Shown: piece after piece, positions 41,539-50,495 of the stretch | How the letters are laid out: each line of letters opens with the position of its first letter | Position numbering within the stretch: the first letter of the stretch is position 1 | Assembly (NCBI GenBank): GCA_050251735.1 | Contig: JBFWMF010000010.1 | Location: 62,001-126,000 of the forward strand | Reading direction: 5' to 3' | DNA from: Desulfitobacterium sp050251735 | Lineage (GTDB): Bacteria > Bacillota > Desulfitobacteriia > Desulfitobacteriales > Desulfitobacteriaceae | Length of the DNA stretch: 64,000 nt | Program-made: the position numbers and the translations under genes | Notes under the pieces: generated by a model | Databases searched by the model: none | What the model saw: the letters and a program-made list of their open reading frames with translations, nothing else | Told to the model about the DNA's origin: nothing

Positions 41539-43626
41539 ATGAAAATCTTCGGAACAAATGTCTTCAATGATAGCGTCATGCGCGAGAGACTACCCAAAAA
41601 CATCTACAAATCCTTAAAAAATACCATAGACAATGGTCTTCCCTTGGATCCTGGTATTGCTGAGGTAGTAGCCAGTGCCATGAAGGATTGGGCCATCGAA
41701 AAGGGAGCGACACACTATACCCATTGGTTCCAGCCTCTAACCGGTTTGACCGCTGAAAAGCATGACTCCTTCATTTCTCCGACCCAAGATGGCCGCGTGA
41801 TCATGGAATTCTCCGGTAAAGAGCTAGTCAAAGGGGAACCGGATGCTTCCTCCTTCCCTAATGGCGGGATTCGCTCCACCTTTGAGGCCAGAGGATATAC
41901 AGCCTGGGATTGTACATCACCGGCATTTTTGCGGGAAGAGGGCACCAACATTGTTCTCTGTATCCCTACCGCTTTTTGTGCATATACCGGGGAGGCCTTA
42001 GATAACAAAACTCCCTTGCTGCGCTCTATGGAAGCATTGTCTAAGCAAGCTCTGAGAATTTTGAAACTCTTTGGGGATGAAGAGACCACCCGTATTTCCA
42101 GTACGGTCGGCCCTGAACAAGAATATTTTCTCATTGACAAGACTTACTATGAACAACGGATGGACCTTCTCCTCACAGGACGTACCCTATTCGGAGCAAA
42201 ACCTCCGAAGGGCCAGGAAATGGAAGATCAGTACTTCGGCAGCATCAATGAACGAGTATCCTCCTTTATGCATGACGTGAATGTGGAGGCGTGGAAGCTG
42301 GGCATTGCAGCTAAGACTCAGCATAAAGAAGTGGCACCAGGTCAATACGAAATCGCTCCCATTTTCAGCCTGACCAATGTCTCTACTGACCATAACCAGC
42401 TCATCATGGATGTTCTTAAAAAGGTTGCCAACCGCCATGGCTTAGTCTGTCTTCTGCATGAAAAGCCCTTTGCAGGAGTCAATGGCTCCGGTAAGCATAA
42501 CAACTGGGCGTTGGGTACTAATTCGGGGAAGAACCTCTTGGACCCAGGCTCCACTCCCCATGAAAATGCTCAATTCCTCACCTTCCTTTGTGCAGTGCTC
42601 AAAGCTGTGGATGAGCATGCCGATTTACTCCGAGCTTCTGCTGCTAACCCCGGTAATGATCACCGCTTAGGCGCTAATGAAGCACCTCCGGCTATCATCT
42701 CTGTTTTCTTAGGTGATCAACTGAGCGATATTCTAGCTCAATTGCAAAACGGCGGCTTAAAAAGTTCAATAGCCGAAAGCCGTATGACCATTGGGGTTAC
42801 CACCTTGCCTGTTTTGAGAAAGGATTCCACCGACCGGAATCGCACATCTCCCTTTGCCTTTACCGGCAATAAGTTTGAATTTCGGATGGTTCCCTCCTCC
42901 ATTTCCATTGCCGGACCCAATATCGTTCTGAATTCCATAGTAGCTGAAGCCCTTTCCAACATGGCGGATCGGCTGGAGCAGGCAGAAGATTTCAACGCTG
43001 ACTTAAAGAAACTCCTCAAAGAGATCGCTATCAAGCATTCCCGCATCATCTTTGATGGCAACAACTACTCTGAAGAATGGGTGAAAGAAGCAGAACGTCG
43101 GGGATTACCTAATATCAGTTCTACTGTGGATGCTATCCCTGCCTGGATCACGCAAAAAGCAGTAGCACTCTTCGAGAAGCATGGTGTTCTCAGCGGAACA
43201 GAGCTTCATTCCCGCTATGAAATTCTCCTTGAGCAATACAACAAAATGATCAATATTGAAGCCCAAACCATGCTCTATATGGCGAAACGTCAAATCATCC
43301 CTGCCGGTTTAAAAATGATTCAAAGCTTGGCTACGGGAATTTCTGCGGTCAAAGCTATTTCCAATGCGCCTGTCTCCGTTCAGGAAGGGCTTTTAAATCA
43401 AGTCTCCAATCTGATGGTCGCTGTAGATGAAAGCCTCCGAACTTTAGAAGCAAAAGCTAAGGAGGCTCAAGGTATTGGTGATGTCTATAAGCAAGGCAAG
43501 TTTTATCGGGATGAAGTGTTCTGTACAATGAATGACCTCCGGGCAGCCGTGGATCAACTGGAGGAATTGGTAGATAAGGACTACTGGCCTCTACCCAGTT
43601 ATGCGAATATGTTGTTTAAGCTGTAA
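41539..43626 (+). CDS. glnN: Glutamine synthetase type III
   Basis: A 695-residue GSIII, the large form found in Bacteroides, Clostridia and cyanobacteria, which makes glutamine from glutamate, ammonia and ATP. Visible landmarks include the type III N-terminus FGTNVFNDSVMRERLP, VGPEQEYFLID, VAPGQYEIAPIF, KHNNWAL (metal and ATP site), NDHRLGANEAPPAI and KFEFRMVPSS. There is no adenylylation tyrosine of the GSI kind. ATG 41539 has AAGGGGAA upstream; the longer frame in front of it runs through the leader terminator and is not coding. It shares its leader type with gltB, so the GS-GOGAT route is probably co-regulated. Confidence 0.96.
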   Translation: MKIFGTNVFNDSVMRERLPKNIYKSLKNTIDNGLPLDPGIAEVVASAMKDWAIEKGATHYTHWFQPLTGLTAEKHDSFISPTQDGRVIMEFSGKELVKGEPDASSFPNGGIRSTFEARGYTAWDCTSPAFLREEGTNIVLCIPTAFCAYTGEALDNKTPLLRSMEALSKQALRILKLFGDEETTRISSTVGPEQEYFLIDKTYYEQRMDLLLTGRTLFGAKPPKGQEMEDQYFGSINERVSSFMHDVNVEAWKLGIAAKTQHKEVAPGQYEIAPIFSLTNVSTDHNQLIMDVLKKVANRHGLVCLLHEKPFAGVNGSGKHNNWALGTNSGKNLLDPGSTPHENAQFLTFLCAVLKAVDEHADLLRASAANPGNDHRLGANEAPPAIISVFLGDQLSDILAQLQNGGLKSSIAESRMTIGVTTLPVLRKDSTDRNRTSPFAFTGNKFEFRMVPSSISIAGPNIVLNSIVAEALSNMADRLEQAEDFNADLKKLLKEIAIKHSRIIFDGNNYSEEWVKEAERRGLPNISSTVDAIPAWITQKAVALFEKHGVLSGTELHSRYEILLEQYNKMINIEAQTMLYMAKRQIIPAGLKMIQSLATGISAVKAISNAPVSVQEGLLNQVSNLMVAVDESLRTLEAKAKEAQGIGDVYKQGKFYRDEVFCTMNDLRAAVDQLEELVDKDYWPLPSYANMLFKL

Positions 43627-43651
43627 TACGTAGGTTTAGGCATAGCAATAG

Positions 43652-43709
43652 CTATAACTATAACTATAACTATAACCATAACTATAACCATAACTGTAAC
43701 CATAACCAT
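43652..43709. repeat. Hexanucleotide tandem repeat (TATAAC/CATAAC)
   Basis: About nine to ten units of a six-base motif, CTATAA or CCATAA phase, follow each other (for example TATAACTATAACTATAACCA), with a few T/C changes and one G. It starts 25 bases after the glnN stop and lies before its terminator. It is transcribed as part of the 3' untranslated region. Such tracts can change copy number by slippage. No other gene is in 43627-43938. Confidence 0.85.
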
Positions 43710-43749
43710 GGCCATACTACTTCACATAAAAGCATAGTTCAAAAAGGAC

Positions 43750-43809
43750 ACCTTGGGATATTCCATTTTTAGTGGGTGTATTCCAGGTTTTCTTTTTTTA
43801 TTAGGCCTT
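43750..43809 (+). terminator. Terminator of glnN
   Basis: CCTTGGGAT and ATTCCAGG pair with one bulge, a second short stem closes the loop, and a long T run follows at 43797-43808. Confidence 0.7.
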
Positions 43810-43938
43810 CAGAAAATAAGCAGTTAGAATAAATTTCTCAGATTAAAGCAACATAAAGCAATGTAGAGCAATATAAAAACAAGAGCCGTATGAACGTATT
43901 AATCGATTTGGATTTAACGTTGAAGGAGTTGTTGCTTT

Positions 43939-44078
43939 TTGAAAGAAAATAAGAGAGTAGCTAAACAGGAATATCAAGGAAATGATAGATTGCTGTTGGG
44001 GATGGTTTTGGGTGTTATTACCTTCTGGCTATTTGCGCAAACGACGTTAAATATTGCGCCAACCATAAAGGAGTTTAT
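43939..44078 (+). pseudogene. N-terminal fragment of an MFS transporter
   Basis: It has a TTG start and codes for about 45 residues that end in LLLGMVLGVITFWLFAQTTLNIAPTI, the first helix of DHA2/NNP-like MFS transporters. The frame is joined without a stop to unrelated sequence, and the rest of the transporter is missing. A remnant of an amidohydrolase gene follows at once in another frame, so a deletion has joined the start of one gene to the end of another. Confidence 0.65.
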
Positions 44079-44216
44079 GCTTTTATGGGATATAAAAATG
44101 AAGAAAAGGAATCGATATACTTCCCGCACCATGAAAAGTTTAAGATTGATGAAGATTACATGAAATATGGTACAGCATTGCATGTGCAATTTGCTCTTGA
44201 TTTCTTAAACAGCTAA
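44070..44216 (+). pseudogene. C-terminal fragment of an M20-type amidohydrolase
   Basis: In the frame of the stop at 44214-44216 the sequence reads GVYAFMGYKNE, then FPHHEKFKIDEDYMKYG and LHVQFALDFLNS. This is the closing part of M20-family amidohydrolases and carboxypeptidases, where a metal-near histidine in the HH/HN motif precedes KFxIDED and a last helix. There is no start codon of its own. A terminator follows at 44263. Confidence 0.6.
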
Positions 44217-44262
44217 AGGATACATATAACGCAATGGGCAGCAATAGCAAAAAACAGCTGAG

Positions 44263-44303
44263 GAGAATGCAAAGGGAGTTATGTCTAACTGCATTCTCTT
44301 TTT
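44263..44303 (+). terminator. Terminator after the fused remnant
   Basis: GAGAATGCA and TGCATTCTC make a 9-base stem with an 18-base loop, followed by TTTTT. Confidence 0.8.
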
Positions 44304-44427
44304 GGTTCCTTGACGTAGGTTAATGGAAATTATCACTATATTAGCTAGAAATCTAGTTCCAGCTGATATACTATTAGAGTGTAATTGGGCAAAAGTATAT
44401 CGTGAGGGTCTAAAGAGGAGGCAGAAG

Positions 44428-45543
44428 ATGGATCTAATGCATGGTGTCCAAAATCAATGGGAATCGATAATTTATGGCCCCAGTATAAACAAAGTAGGTG
44501 CAGCACTATTAATCCTGCTTCTGGCTCTTCTATTGAGAAAAATATTTTCTAAAGTGATCATTGTTTTACTGCGGAAGTTCACCCAAAGGACTAAGAGTAC
44601 TCTTGATGACACTATTGTGGAAGCCTTGGAAAAACCAGTTCAACTTGTCTTCATCATCATTGGTTTACAGATCGCTACACAATTATTGCTCCTACCTGCG
44701 GAGATCAGTGTATTTGTCCACAGAGTTATACGATCTTTAGTTTTATTTGCTTTATTTTGGTCGGCTTACCGAGCGACAGATGTCTTTACAGCACTATTTG
44801 AAAAACGAGCCCTTCTCACTAACGACAAATTTGACGATATGCTGATCTCCTTTTTGAGCAAAGGGGCTAAAGCGGTAATTATTGTTTTAGGAGCTATCAC
44901 CATCGCTCAAGTCTGGTTTACGGAAATCGCCGGTGTATTGACAGGTTTAGGGCTAGGCGGTCTGGCCTTTGCTCTGGCTGCTCAAGATACCGCTAAAAAC
45001 TTATTCGGTAGTGTGACCATTATGCTAGATCGCCCCTTCAACATTGGGGACTGGGTTCAAACCCCCAGTGTGGAGGGTACTATTGAAGAGATTGGCTTTC
45101 GAAGCACTAAGGTCAGGACCTTCGCTCAAGCTGTGGTGACCATCCCCAATTCCGTCATGAGCAATGAGGCTATTACCAATTGGTCCAGGATGGGTAAGCG
45201 AAGAATCGATTTTCAACTCAAAGTGAGTTACCAAACGACAGCTGAACAGCTCCAAGAATGCGTCAATTCCTTACGGACCATCCTTGAGGAACATCCGGAA
45301 GTTCATCCCGAGACTATTTTGGTCTATTTTGAACGATTCGGTGATAACTCCTTAGATATCTTAGTCTACTTTTTTACTAACACTACCAATTGGCAGAGAT
45401 TCCTCGAAGTTCAAGAGGATGTTAACTTTAAGATCATGGCTCTGTTAGAGGAGTTGGGTATATTTGTAGCTCTTCCTTCGCGAAGTGTTTATATTGAAAA
45501 TGCCAAAGCGGAGGGGCTGGATAAAGAGGCTAAAAAAGCTTAA
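44428..45543 (+). CDS. Small-conductance mechanosensitive channel (MscS family)
   Basis: A 371-residue channel with about five N-terminal helices, the last of which carries the pore-lining pattern LTGLGLGGLAFALAAQDTAKNLFGS (given by its parts LTGLGLGG and ALAAQDTAKN near residue 175). The MscS beta domain follows with FNIGDWVQTPSVEGTIEEIGFRST, and a C-terminal alpha/beta cage of about 100 residues closes the protein. Such channels open under membrane tension to release solutes. ATG 44428 has GGAGG six bases upstream; an in-frame codon at 44323 has no site. It lies between the two nitrogen operons and seems to be monocistronic. Confidence 0.92.
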   Translation: MDLMHGVQNQWESIIYGPSINKVGAALLILLLALLLRKIFSKVIIVLLRKFTQRTKSTLDDTIVEALEKPVQLVFIIIGLQIATQLLLLPAEISVFVHRVIRSLVLFALFWSAYRATDVFTALFEKRALLTNDKFDDMLISFLSKGAKAVIIVLGAITIAQVWFTEIAGVLTGLGLGGLAFALAAQDTAKNLFGSVTIMLDRPFNIGDWVQTPSVEGTIEEIGFRSTKVRTFAQAVVTIPNSVMSNEAITNWSRMGKRRIDFQLKVSYQTTAEQLQECVNSLRTILEEHPEVHPETILVYFERFGDNSLDILVYFFTNTTNWQRFLEVQEDVNFKIMALLEELGIFVALPSRSVYIENAKAEGLDKEAKKA

Positions 45544-45676
45544 ATATTGTATACATTGGCGAAAACGGTTGAAATGCTAAGCCATACTATGATAAGTTAT
45601 GCTTAACTGAAAAACGGAGCAAAGGCGCTCAGAGAGACATGTACCTGATAAGTGCAAGTCTTTTTGAGCGCTTTTT
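45542..45676 (+). promoter_or_regulatory. gltB leader with attenuator, ANTAR-like hexaloop hairpin
   Basis: It is a close relative of the glnN leader: the same AAATATTGTATACATTG word, the same GAGC-AAAGGC-GCTC hairpin (45617-45630), and a terminator at 45622-45676 whose stem pairs GCGCTCA and AGAC with GTCT and TGAGCGC. The loop bases and several stem bases differ from glnN while pairing is kept, which supports a real RNA structure. Confidence 0.72.
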
Positions 45677-45725
45677 CTTTATGCTCCTTGATGTTTAAGG
45701 AAAACTCCGGAAAAGGGTGATTGAT

Positions 45726-48700
45726 ATGAAAAATTATGGTCTGCCAAAAAAACAAGGTCTTTACGATCCAGCCTTAGAGCATGACGCCTGCGGTATGGGA
45801 TTTGTGGTCAGTATTAAAGGGGAAAAGTCACATGAGATCATCGCAGAAGCCTTGACCGTTCTGGAGAATTTAAGTCACAGAGGGGCCAGCGGAGCCGATG
45901 AAAATACAGGTGACGGCGCCGGAATCTTGGTCCAGATTCCCCATGATTTCTTCCTACGGGAATGCGGGGTGCTGGGATTTGAGCTGCCCGAAAAAGGGAA
46001 TTACGGGGTGGGAATGATCTTTGCCCATCGCTATGAGGATTTCAGGAAAATCCAAATAGAGGCCTTTGAAAAGATCGTCGCAGAAGAGGGGCAGAAAATC
46101 CTCGGCTGGAGAGAAGTTCCCATCGACAAGACTACCCTCGGGGAAGGCGCGAAAGCGGTCATGCCGCGCTTTATCCAAGTATTTATCGAGAAGAATCCTC
46201 AGCTTACGGATGAGATGGATTTTGAACGGAAGCTCTATACCATCCGGAAAGAAGCTGAGAAAGTCATTCTGCCGATGTGCGAAGACAAAGGCGGCACCTT
46301 CTATGTAGCCAGCCTATCTGCAAAGACCATCGTCTATAAAGGAATGCTGACGGCAGAACAGCTGCGCCATTTTTATCTAGATCTTTCGGATCTGGATTTT
46401 GCCTCGGCTTTAGCTATGGTTCATTCCCGATTCAGTACGAACACCTTCCCCAGCTGGGAAAGAGCACACCCGAACCGCTATATCGTTCATAACGGAGAGA
46501 TCAATACCATCCGAGGCAATGTCAACTGGATGAGGGCCCGTCAGAAATGCATTGATTCTCCCTTGTTTGAGGATATAACCAAAGTCTATCCTATTGTGGA
46601 TGAATCAGGCAGTGATTCCGCGATGTTTGATAATAGTCTAGAGTTTCTGCATCTGACAGGAAGAACACTTCCCCATGCGGTGATGATGATGATTCCTGAG
46701 CCCTGGGAGAACAACGGGCTCATGCCCCAGGAGAAGAAGGTCTTCTATGAATACAATAACTTCTTGATGGAGCCTTGGGATGGCCCCGCTGCTATGGGCT
46801 TTACGGACGGGGTGATTATCGGCGGAATGCTGGATCGCAACGGCCTGCGTCCTTCCCGCTATTATGTGACCAAGGATGATAAAGTCATTTTGGCCTCCGA
46901 AGTGGGGGTTATCGATATCAAGCCAGAGAATGTTCAATATAAAGGACGCCTAGAGCCCGGAAAAATGTTGCTCATTGATACTGAGGCTCAGCGAATCATC
47001 TCAGATGAGGAAATCAAGGCCAGTGTAGCTCAGGAGAACCCCTATAAAGAATGGATTGAGAAGCACATCCTTAAGCTCAAAGATCTGTCTACTGGTCTAC
47101 CAGCTAGTCTATCAGCAAGTGTACACAAAGGCCAAACAACTGACCAATCGACAGATATAGGGACAGCTTTATCTCCGTCAATATCCTCAAACGTAGACAC
47201 GAAAGAATTGGCAGTTTCAGTTCATGCCGAGATTGCAAAGAATAAGGAGGCAGTAATAAAAGCAGGCGAACACCTGATAAAGCAGCAGAAAGCCTTTGGT
47301 TATACCTTTGAAGATATTACGAAAACAATCCAACCGATGGCCGTTGAAGGTGTAGACCCGGTGGGCGCCATGGGCATGGATTCTCCGCTGGCAATCTTGT
47401 CGGAGAAGCCACAGATGCTCTATCTGTACTTTAAGCAGCTCTTTGCTCAAGTGACGAACCCTCCTATCGATGGCATTCGAGAAGAGATCATCACCTCCTG
47501 CAGTCTGCTCTTAGGTAATTCCGGCAATCTTCTTGATCCGGATCGGGAGGGAACTGCATCGGTTTTCCTTGAGCATCCCATCTTGACTAATGAACAGCTT
47601 ACCACCATTAAGACCTTGCATGATGAGCGGTTTAAAACAGTGACGCTATCCATGCTATACCCAATAGCAGGGGGAGCAAAGGCCATGGAGCGAGCCTTGG
47701 ATCGTCTCTTTAGGGAAGCGGATAAAGTCATGACGGAGGGAGCCAATATCATCATCCTCTCTGACCGAGGAGTGAATAAGGAATATGCGGCGATCCCAGC
47801 TCTCTTAGCTTCCTCTGGACTGCATCATCACCTGATTCGCAGAGAGATTCGCACCAACTTAGGAATCGTGCTGGAATCCGCAGAGCCTCGGGAAGTGCAC
47901 CACTTCTGCACCTTGGTGGGTTATGGGATAACAGCTATCAACCCATACCTGGTCTATGAGACCATTGAAGATCTAGCTGCGAGGGAACTGCTCGATGGGC
48001 TAAGTGCTAAAGAAGGAATCGAAAATTTTATCAAAGCCTCGGTTAAAGGAATGCTCAAAGTGCTGACCAAGATGGGTATCTCCACTATGCATAGCTACCA
48101 TGGTGCCCAGATCTTTGAAGCTGTGGGTTTACGCAAAGACTTCATCGACAAATACTTCACCCATACACCTTCCCGCCTAGAGGGGATTAGTCTCGAGGAG
48201 ATTGCTCGGGAAAACCAAATGCGCCACGAAAGTGCCTACGATGAGAACTCCCTCTATGCCGATAGTCTGGAAGTCGGTGGTTATTTCCAATGTAAGGAGG
48301 ATGGCGAAAAGCATCTTTATAATCCTGAAACCATCTATCTGATTCAAAGGGCCTGCCGAGAAGGAAATTATGCTCTCTTTAAAGAGTTCACCAAAAAGAT
48401 CAATGAAGAAGAGGTCTATACCTTAAGACACCTTTTAGATTTCAAACACAATGCAGGGGATGCGATCCCTATCGAAGAGGTGGAGTCTGTAGATTCCATT
48501 GTCAAACGTTTTAAGACCGGTGCCATGTCCTATGGGTCTATCAGCAAGGAAGCTCATGAGGCTTTAGCTATTGCCATGAATCGACTAGGGGGCAAGAGCA
48601 ACACCGGCGAAGGTGGCGAAGACCCGGAACGTTTTGGAACTATGCCTTATAATGCTGGTAATAACCCTGATGCCCTTTGCCAGGGGGACAGTAAAAACAG

Positions 48701-50483
48701 TGCAATCAAACAGGTGGCTTCGGGGCGGTTTGGAGTGACCAGCAATTATCTGGTCAATGCGCAAGAGATTCAAATCAAAATGGCCCAAGGAGCAAAGCCC
48801 GGTGAAGGTGGACAGCTACCGGGACGTAAAGTCTATCCGTGGGTTGCTAAGACTCGCCATTCCACCCCGGGGGTTGACCTGATTTCTCCTCCTCCCCATC
48901 ATGATATCTACTCTATTGAAGATTTAGCAGAGTTGATTCACGATCTGAAGAATGCCAACCGTGATGCACGCATCAATGTCAAACTTGTGTCTGAAGTCGG
49001 GGTAGGGACTATCGCCGCTGGGGTAGCCAAAGGAAAAGCTGATGTGATTCTCATCAGCGGCTATGATGGTGGAACTGGCGCCTCCCCCCGAACCAGCATC
49101 CGTAATGCCGGACTGCCTTGGGAGCTCGGTCTAGCGGAAACACATCAGACACTAGTGCTCAATAAACTGAGAGATCGGGTTGTGTTAGAAACAGACGGTA
49201 AGCTCCTGTCAGGACGAGATGTAGTCATTGCAGCAATGTTGGGTGCTGAAGAATTCGGGTTTGCCACCACACCCCTGATCGCCTTGGGATGCGTGATGAT
49301 GCGGGTTTGTAACCTGAATACCTGTCCAGTGGGCATCGCTACCCAAGATGAAGAGTTAAGAAAGAACTTCACAGGAAAGCCTGAGCACGTCGAGAACTTT
49401 ATGCGCTTTATCGCTCAGGAAATGCGTGAGATCATGGCTAAGCTTGGCTTTAGAACTATCAACGAAATGGTTGGTCGCACAGATCGCTTGAAAACCAAAG
49501 AGAATATTAAAAACTGGAAAGCTTCTCATCTGGATCTTTCGCAAATTCTCTATCAACCCTATGCCGGTGACAATATAAGTCGTTATAACACTCAAGTCCA
49601 AAAACACTTGTTGGAAAAATCCCTAGATATGAAGAAGCTTCTAAGGGTTTGTAAACCTGCTTTGGAAAGCCAGAAGCGGATCCGCGCCAAATTAAAAATC
49701 AAGAATGTGGATAGGGTCGTGGGAACCATCATCGGCAGCGAGATCTCGAAAAAATATGGAGAGGCAGGGTTGCCTGAGGATACCATCAAACTGACCTTTG
49801 TGGGTTCAGCTGGACAAAGCTTCGGAGCCTTCGTACCCAAGGGCTTGACCCTCGAGCTGGAGGGAGATGCCAACGATTACCTTGGCAAAGGACTTTCTGG
49901 TGGTAAGATCGCAGTGTATCCACCGCAGACTGCGGATTTCATTCCCGAAGAGAATATTCTCATCGGCAATGTAGCTTTCTATGGAGCTACATCGGGAGAA
50001 GCCTACATCAATGGAATTGCCGGAGAGCGCTTTTGCGTCAGAAATAGCGGCCTTCATGCCGTGGTCGAAGGGGTGGGAGATCATGGCTGTGAATATATGA
50101 CCGGTGGAAAAGTCGTGATCCTCGGAAAGACGGGGCGCAACTTTGCGGCAGGAATGTCGGGCGGGGTTGCCTATGTCCTTGACCTTGAGGAGGTTTATTG
50201 TAACAAGTCCTTGGTTCTATTAGAAAAGATCGAGTCTGATGAAGAACTCAAGGAAGTCCAAGCCATGATTCAGAAGCATGTAGAATATACCCATAGTCCC
50301 CGAGGGCGAAAAATTCTCGCTGATTGGGAAAGCTTTGGAACTCGGTTTACTAAAGTGATTCCTAAGGACTACAAACGGATGCTAGCTAACATCCATAAGG
50401 CTTGTCAAGACGGATATTCAGGGGATGAAGCGCTCATGGTAGCCTTTGCAGAGAATTTCGAGACCTTGGAAGCGGCTAAATAA
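45726..50483 (+). CDS. gltB: Glutamate synthase large subunit
   Basis: A 1585-residue ferredoxin/NADPH-type GOGAT subunit. The mature N-terminal nucleophile is Cys22 in HDACGMGF, after a 21-residue propeptide; the glutaminase domain runs to about residue 430. The synthase domain has the FMN-binding barrel with GEGGEDPERFG and SGYDGGTGASPRTS, and the 3Fe-4S cysteines in CVMMRVCNLNTCPVGIATQ. The last 250 residues form the GXGXG beta-helix domain (NSGLHAVVEGVGDHGCEYMTGG, in parts). An unusual ser/thr-rich insert of about 60 residues lies near residues 453-514. It has an attenuator leader and is followed by gltD after 12 bases. Confidence 0.97.
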   Translation: MKNYGLPKKQGLYDPALEHDACGMGFVVSIKGEKSHEIIAEALTVLENLSHRGASGADENTGDGAGILVQIPHDFFLRECGVLGFELPEKGNYGVGMIFAHRYEDFRKIQIEAFEKIVAEEGQKILGWREVPIDKTTLGEGAKAVMPRFIQVFIEKNPQLTDEMDFERKLYTIRKEAEKVILPMCEDKGGTFYVASLSAKTIVYKGMLTAEQLRHFYLDLSDLDFASALAMVHSRFSTNTFPSWERAHPNRYIVHNGEINTIRGNVNWMRARQKCIDSPLFEDITKVYPIVDESGSDSAMFDNSLEFLHLTGRTLPHAVMMMIPEPWENNGLMPQEKKVFYEYNNFLMEPWDGPAAMGFTDGVIIGGMLDRNGLRPSRYYVTKDDKVILASEVGVIDIKPENVQYKGRLEPGKMLLIDTEAQRIISDEEIKASVAQENPYKEWIEKHILKLKDLSTGLPASLSASVHKGQTTDQSTDIGTALSPSISSNVDTKELAVSVHAEIAKNKEAVIKAGEHLIKQQKAFGYTFEDITKTIQPMAVEGVDPVGAMGMDSPLAILSEKPQMLYLYFKQLFAQVTNPPIDGIREEIITSCSLLLGNSGNLLDPDREGTASVFLEHPILTNEQLTTIKTLHDERFKTVTLSMLYPIAGGAKAMERALDRLFREADKVMTEGANIIILSDRGVNKEYAAIPALLASSGLHHHLIRREIRTNLGIVLESAEPREVHHFCTLVGYGITAINPYLVYETIEDLAARELLDGLSAKEGIENFIKASVKGMLKVLTKMGISTMHSYHGAQIFEAVGLRKDFIDKYFTHTPSRLEGISLEEIARENQMRHESAYDENSLYADSLEVGGYFQCKEDGEKHLYNPETIYLIQRACREGNYALFKEFTKKINEEEVYTLRHLLDFKHNAGDAIPIEEVESVDSIVKRFKTGAMSYGSISKEAHEALAIAMNRLGGKSNTGEGGEDPERFGTMPYNAGNNPDALCQGDSKNSAIKQVASGRFGVTSNYLVNAQEIQIKMAQGAKPGEGGQLPGRKVYPWVAKTRHSTPGVDLISPPPHHDIYSIEDLAELIHDLKNANRDARINVKLVSEVGVGTIAAGVAKGKADVILISGYDGGTGASPRTSIRNAGLPWELGLAETHQTLVLNKLRDRVVLETDGKLLSGRDVVIAAMLGAEEFGFATTPLIALGCVMMRVCNLNTCPVGIATQDEELRKNFTGKPEHVENFMRFIAQEMREIMAKLGFRTINEMVGRTDRLKTKENIKNWKASHLDLSQILYQPYAGDNISRYNTQVQKHLLEKSLDMKKLLRVCKPALESQKRIRAKLKIKNVDRVVGTIIGSEISKKYGEAGLPEDTIKLTFVGSAGQSFGAFVPKGLTLELEGDANDYLGKGLSGGKIAVYPPQTADFIPEENILIGNVAFYGATSGEAYINGIAGERFCVRNSGLHAVVEGVGDHGCEYMTGGKVVILGKTGRNFAAGMSGGVAYVLDLEEVYCNKSLVLLEKIESDEELKEVQAMIQKHVEYTHSPRGRKILADWESFGTRFTKVIPKDYKRMLANIHKACQDGYSGDEALMVAFAENFETLEAAK

Positions 50484-50495
50484 GGGGGGAAAGAT

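Noticed and set aside
43652..43709. CRISPR-like array
   Set aside because: The units are six bases long with no spacers; it is a simple tandem repeat, and no cas genes are present.
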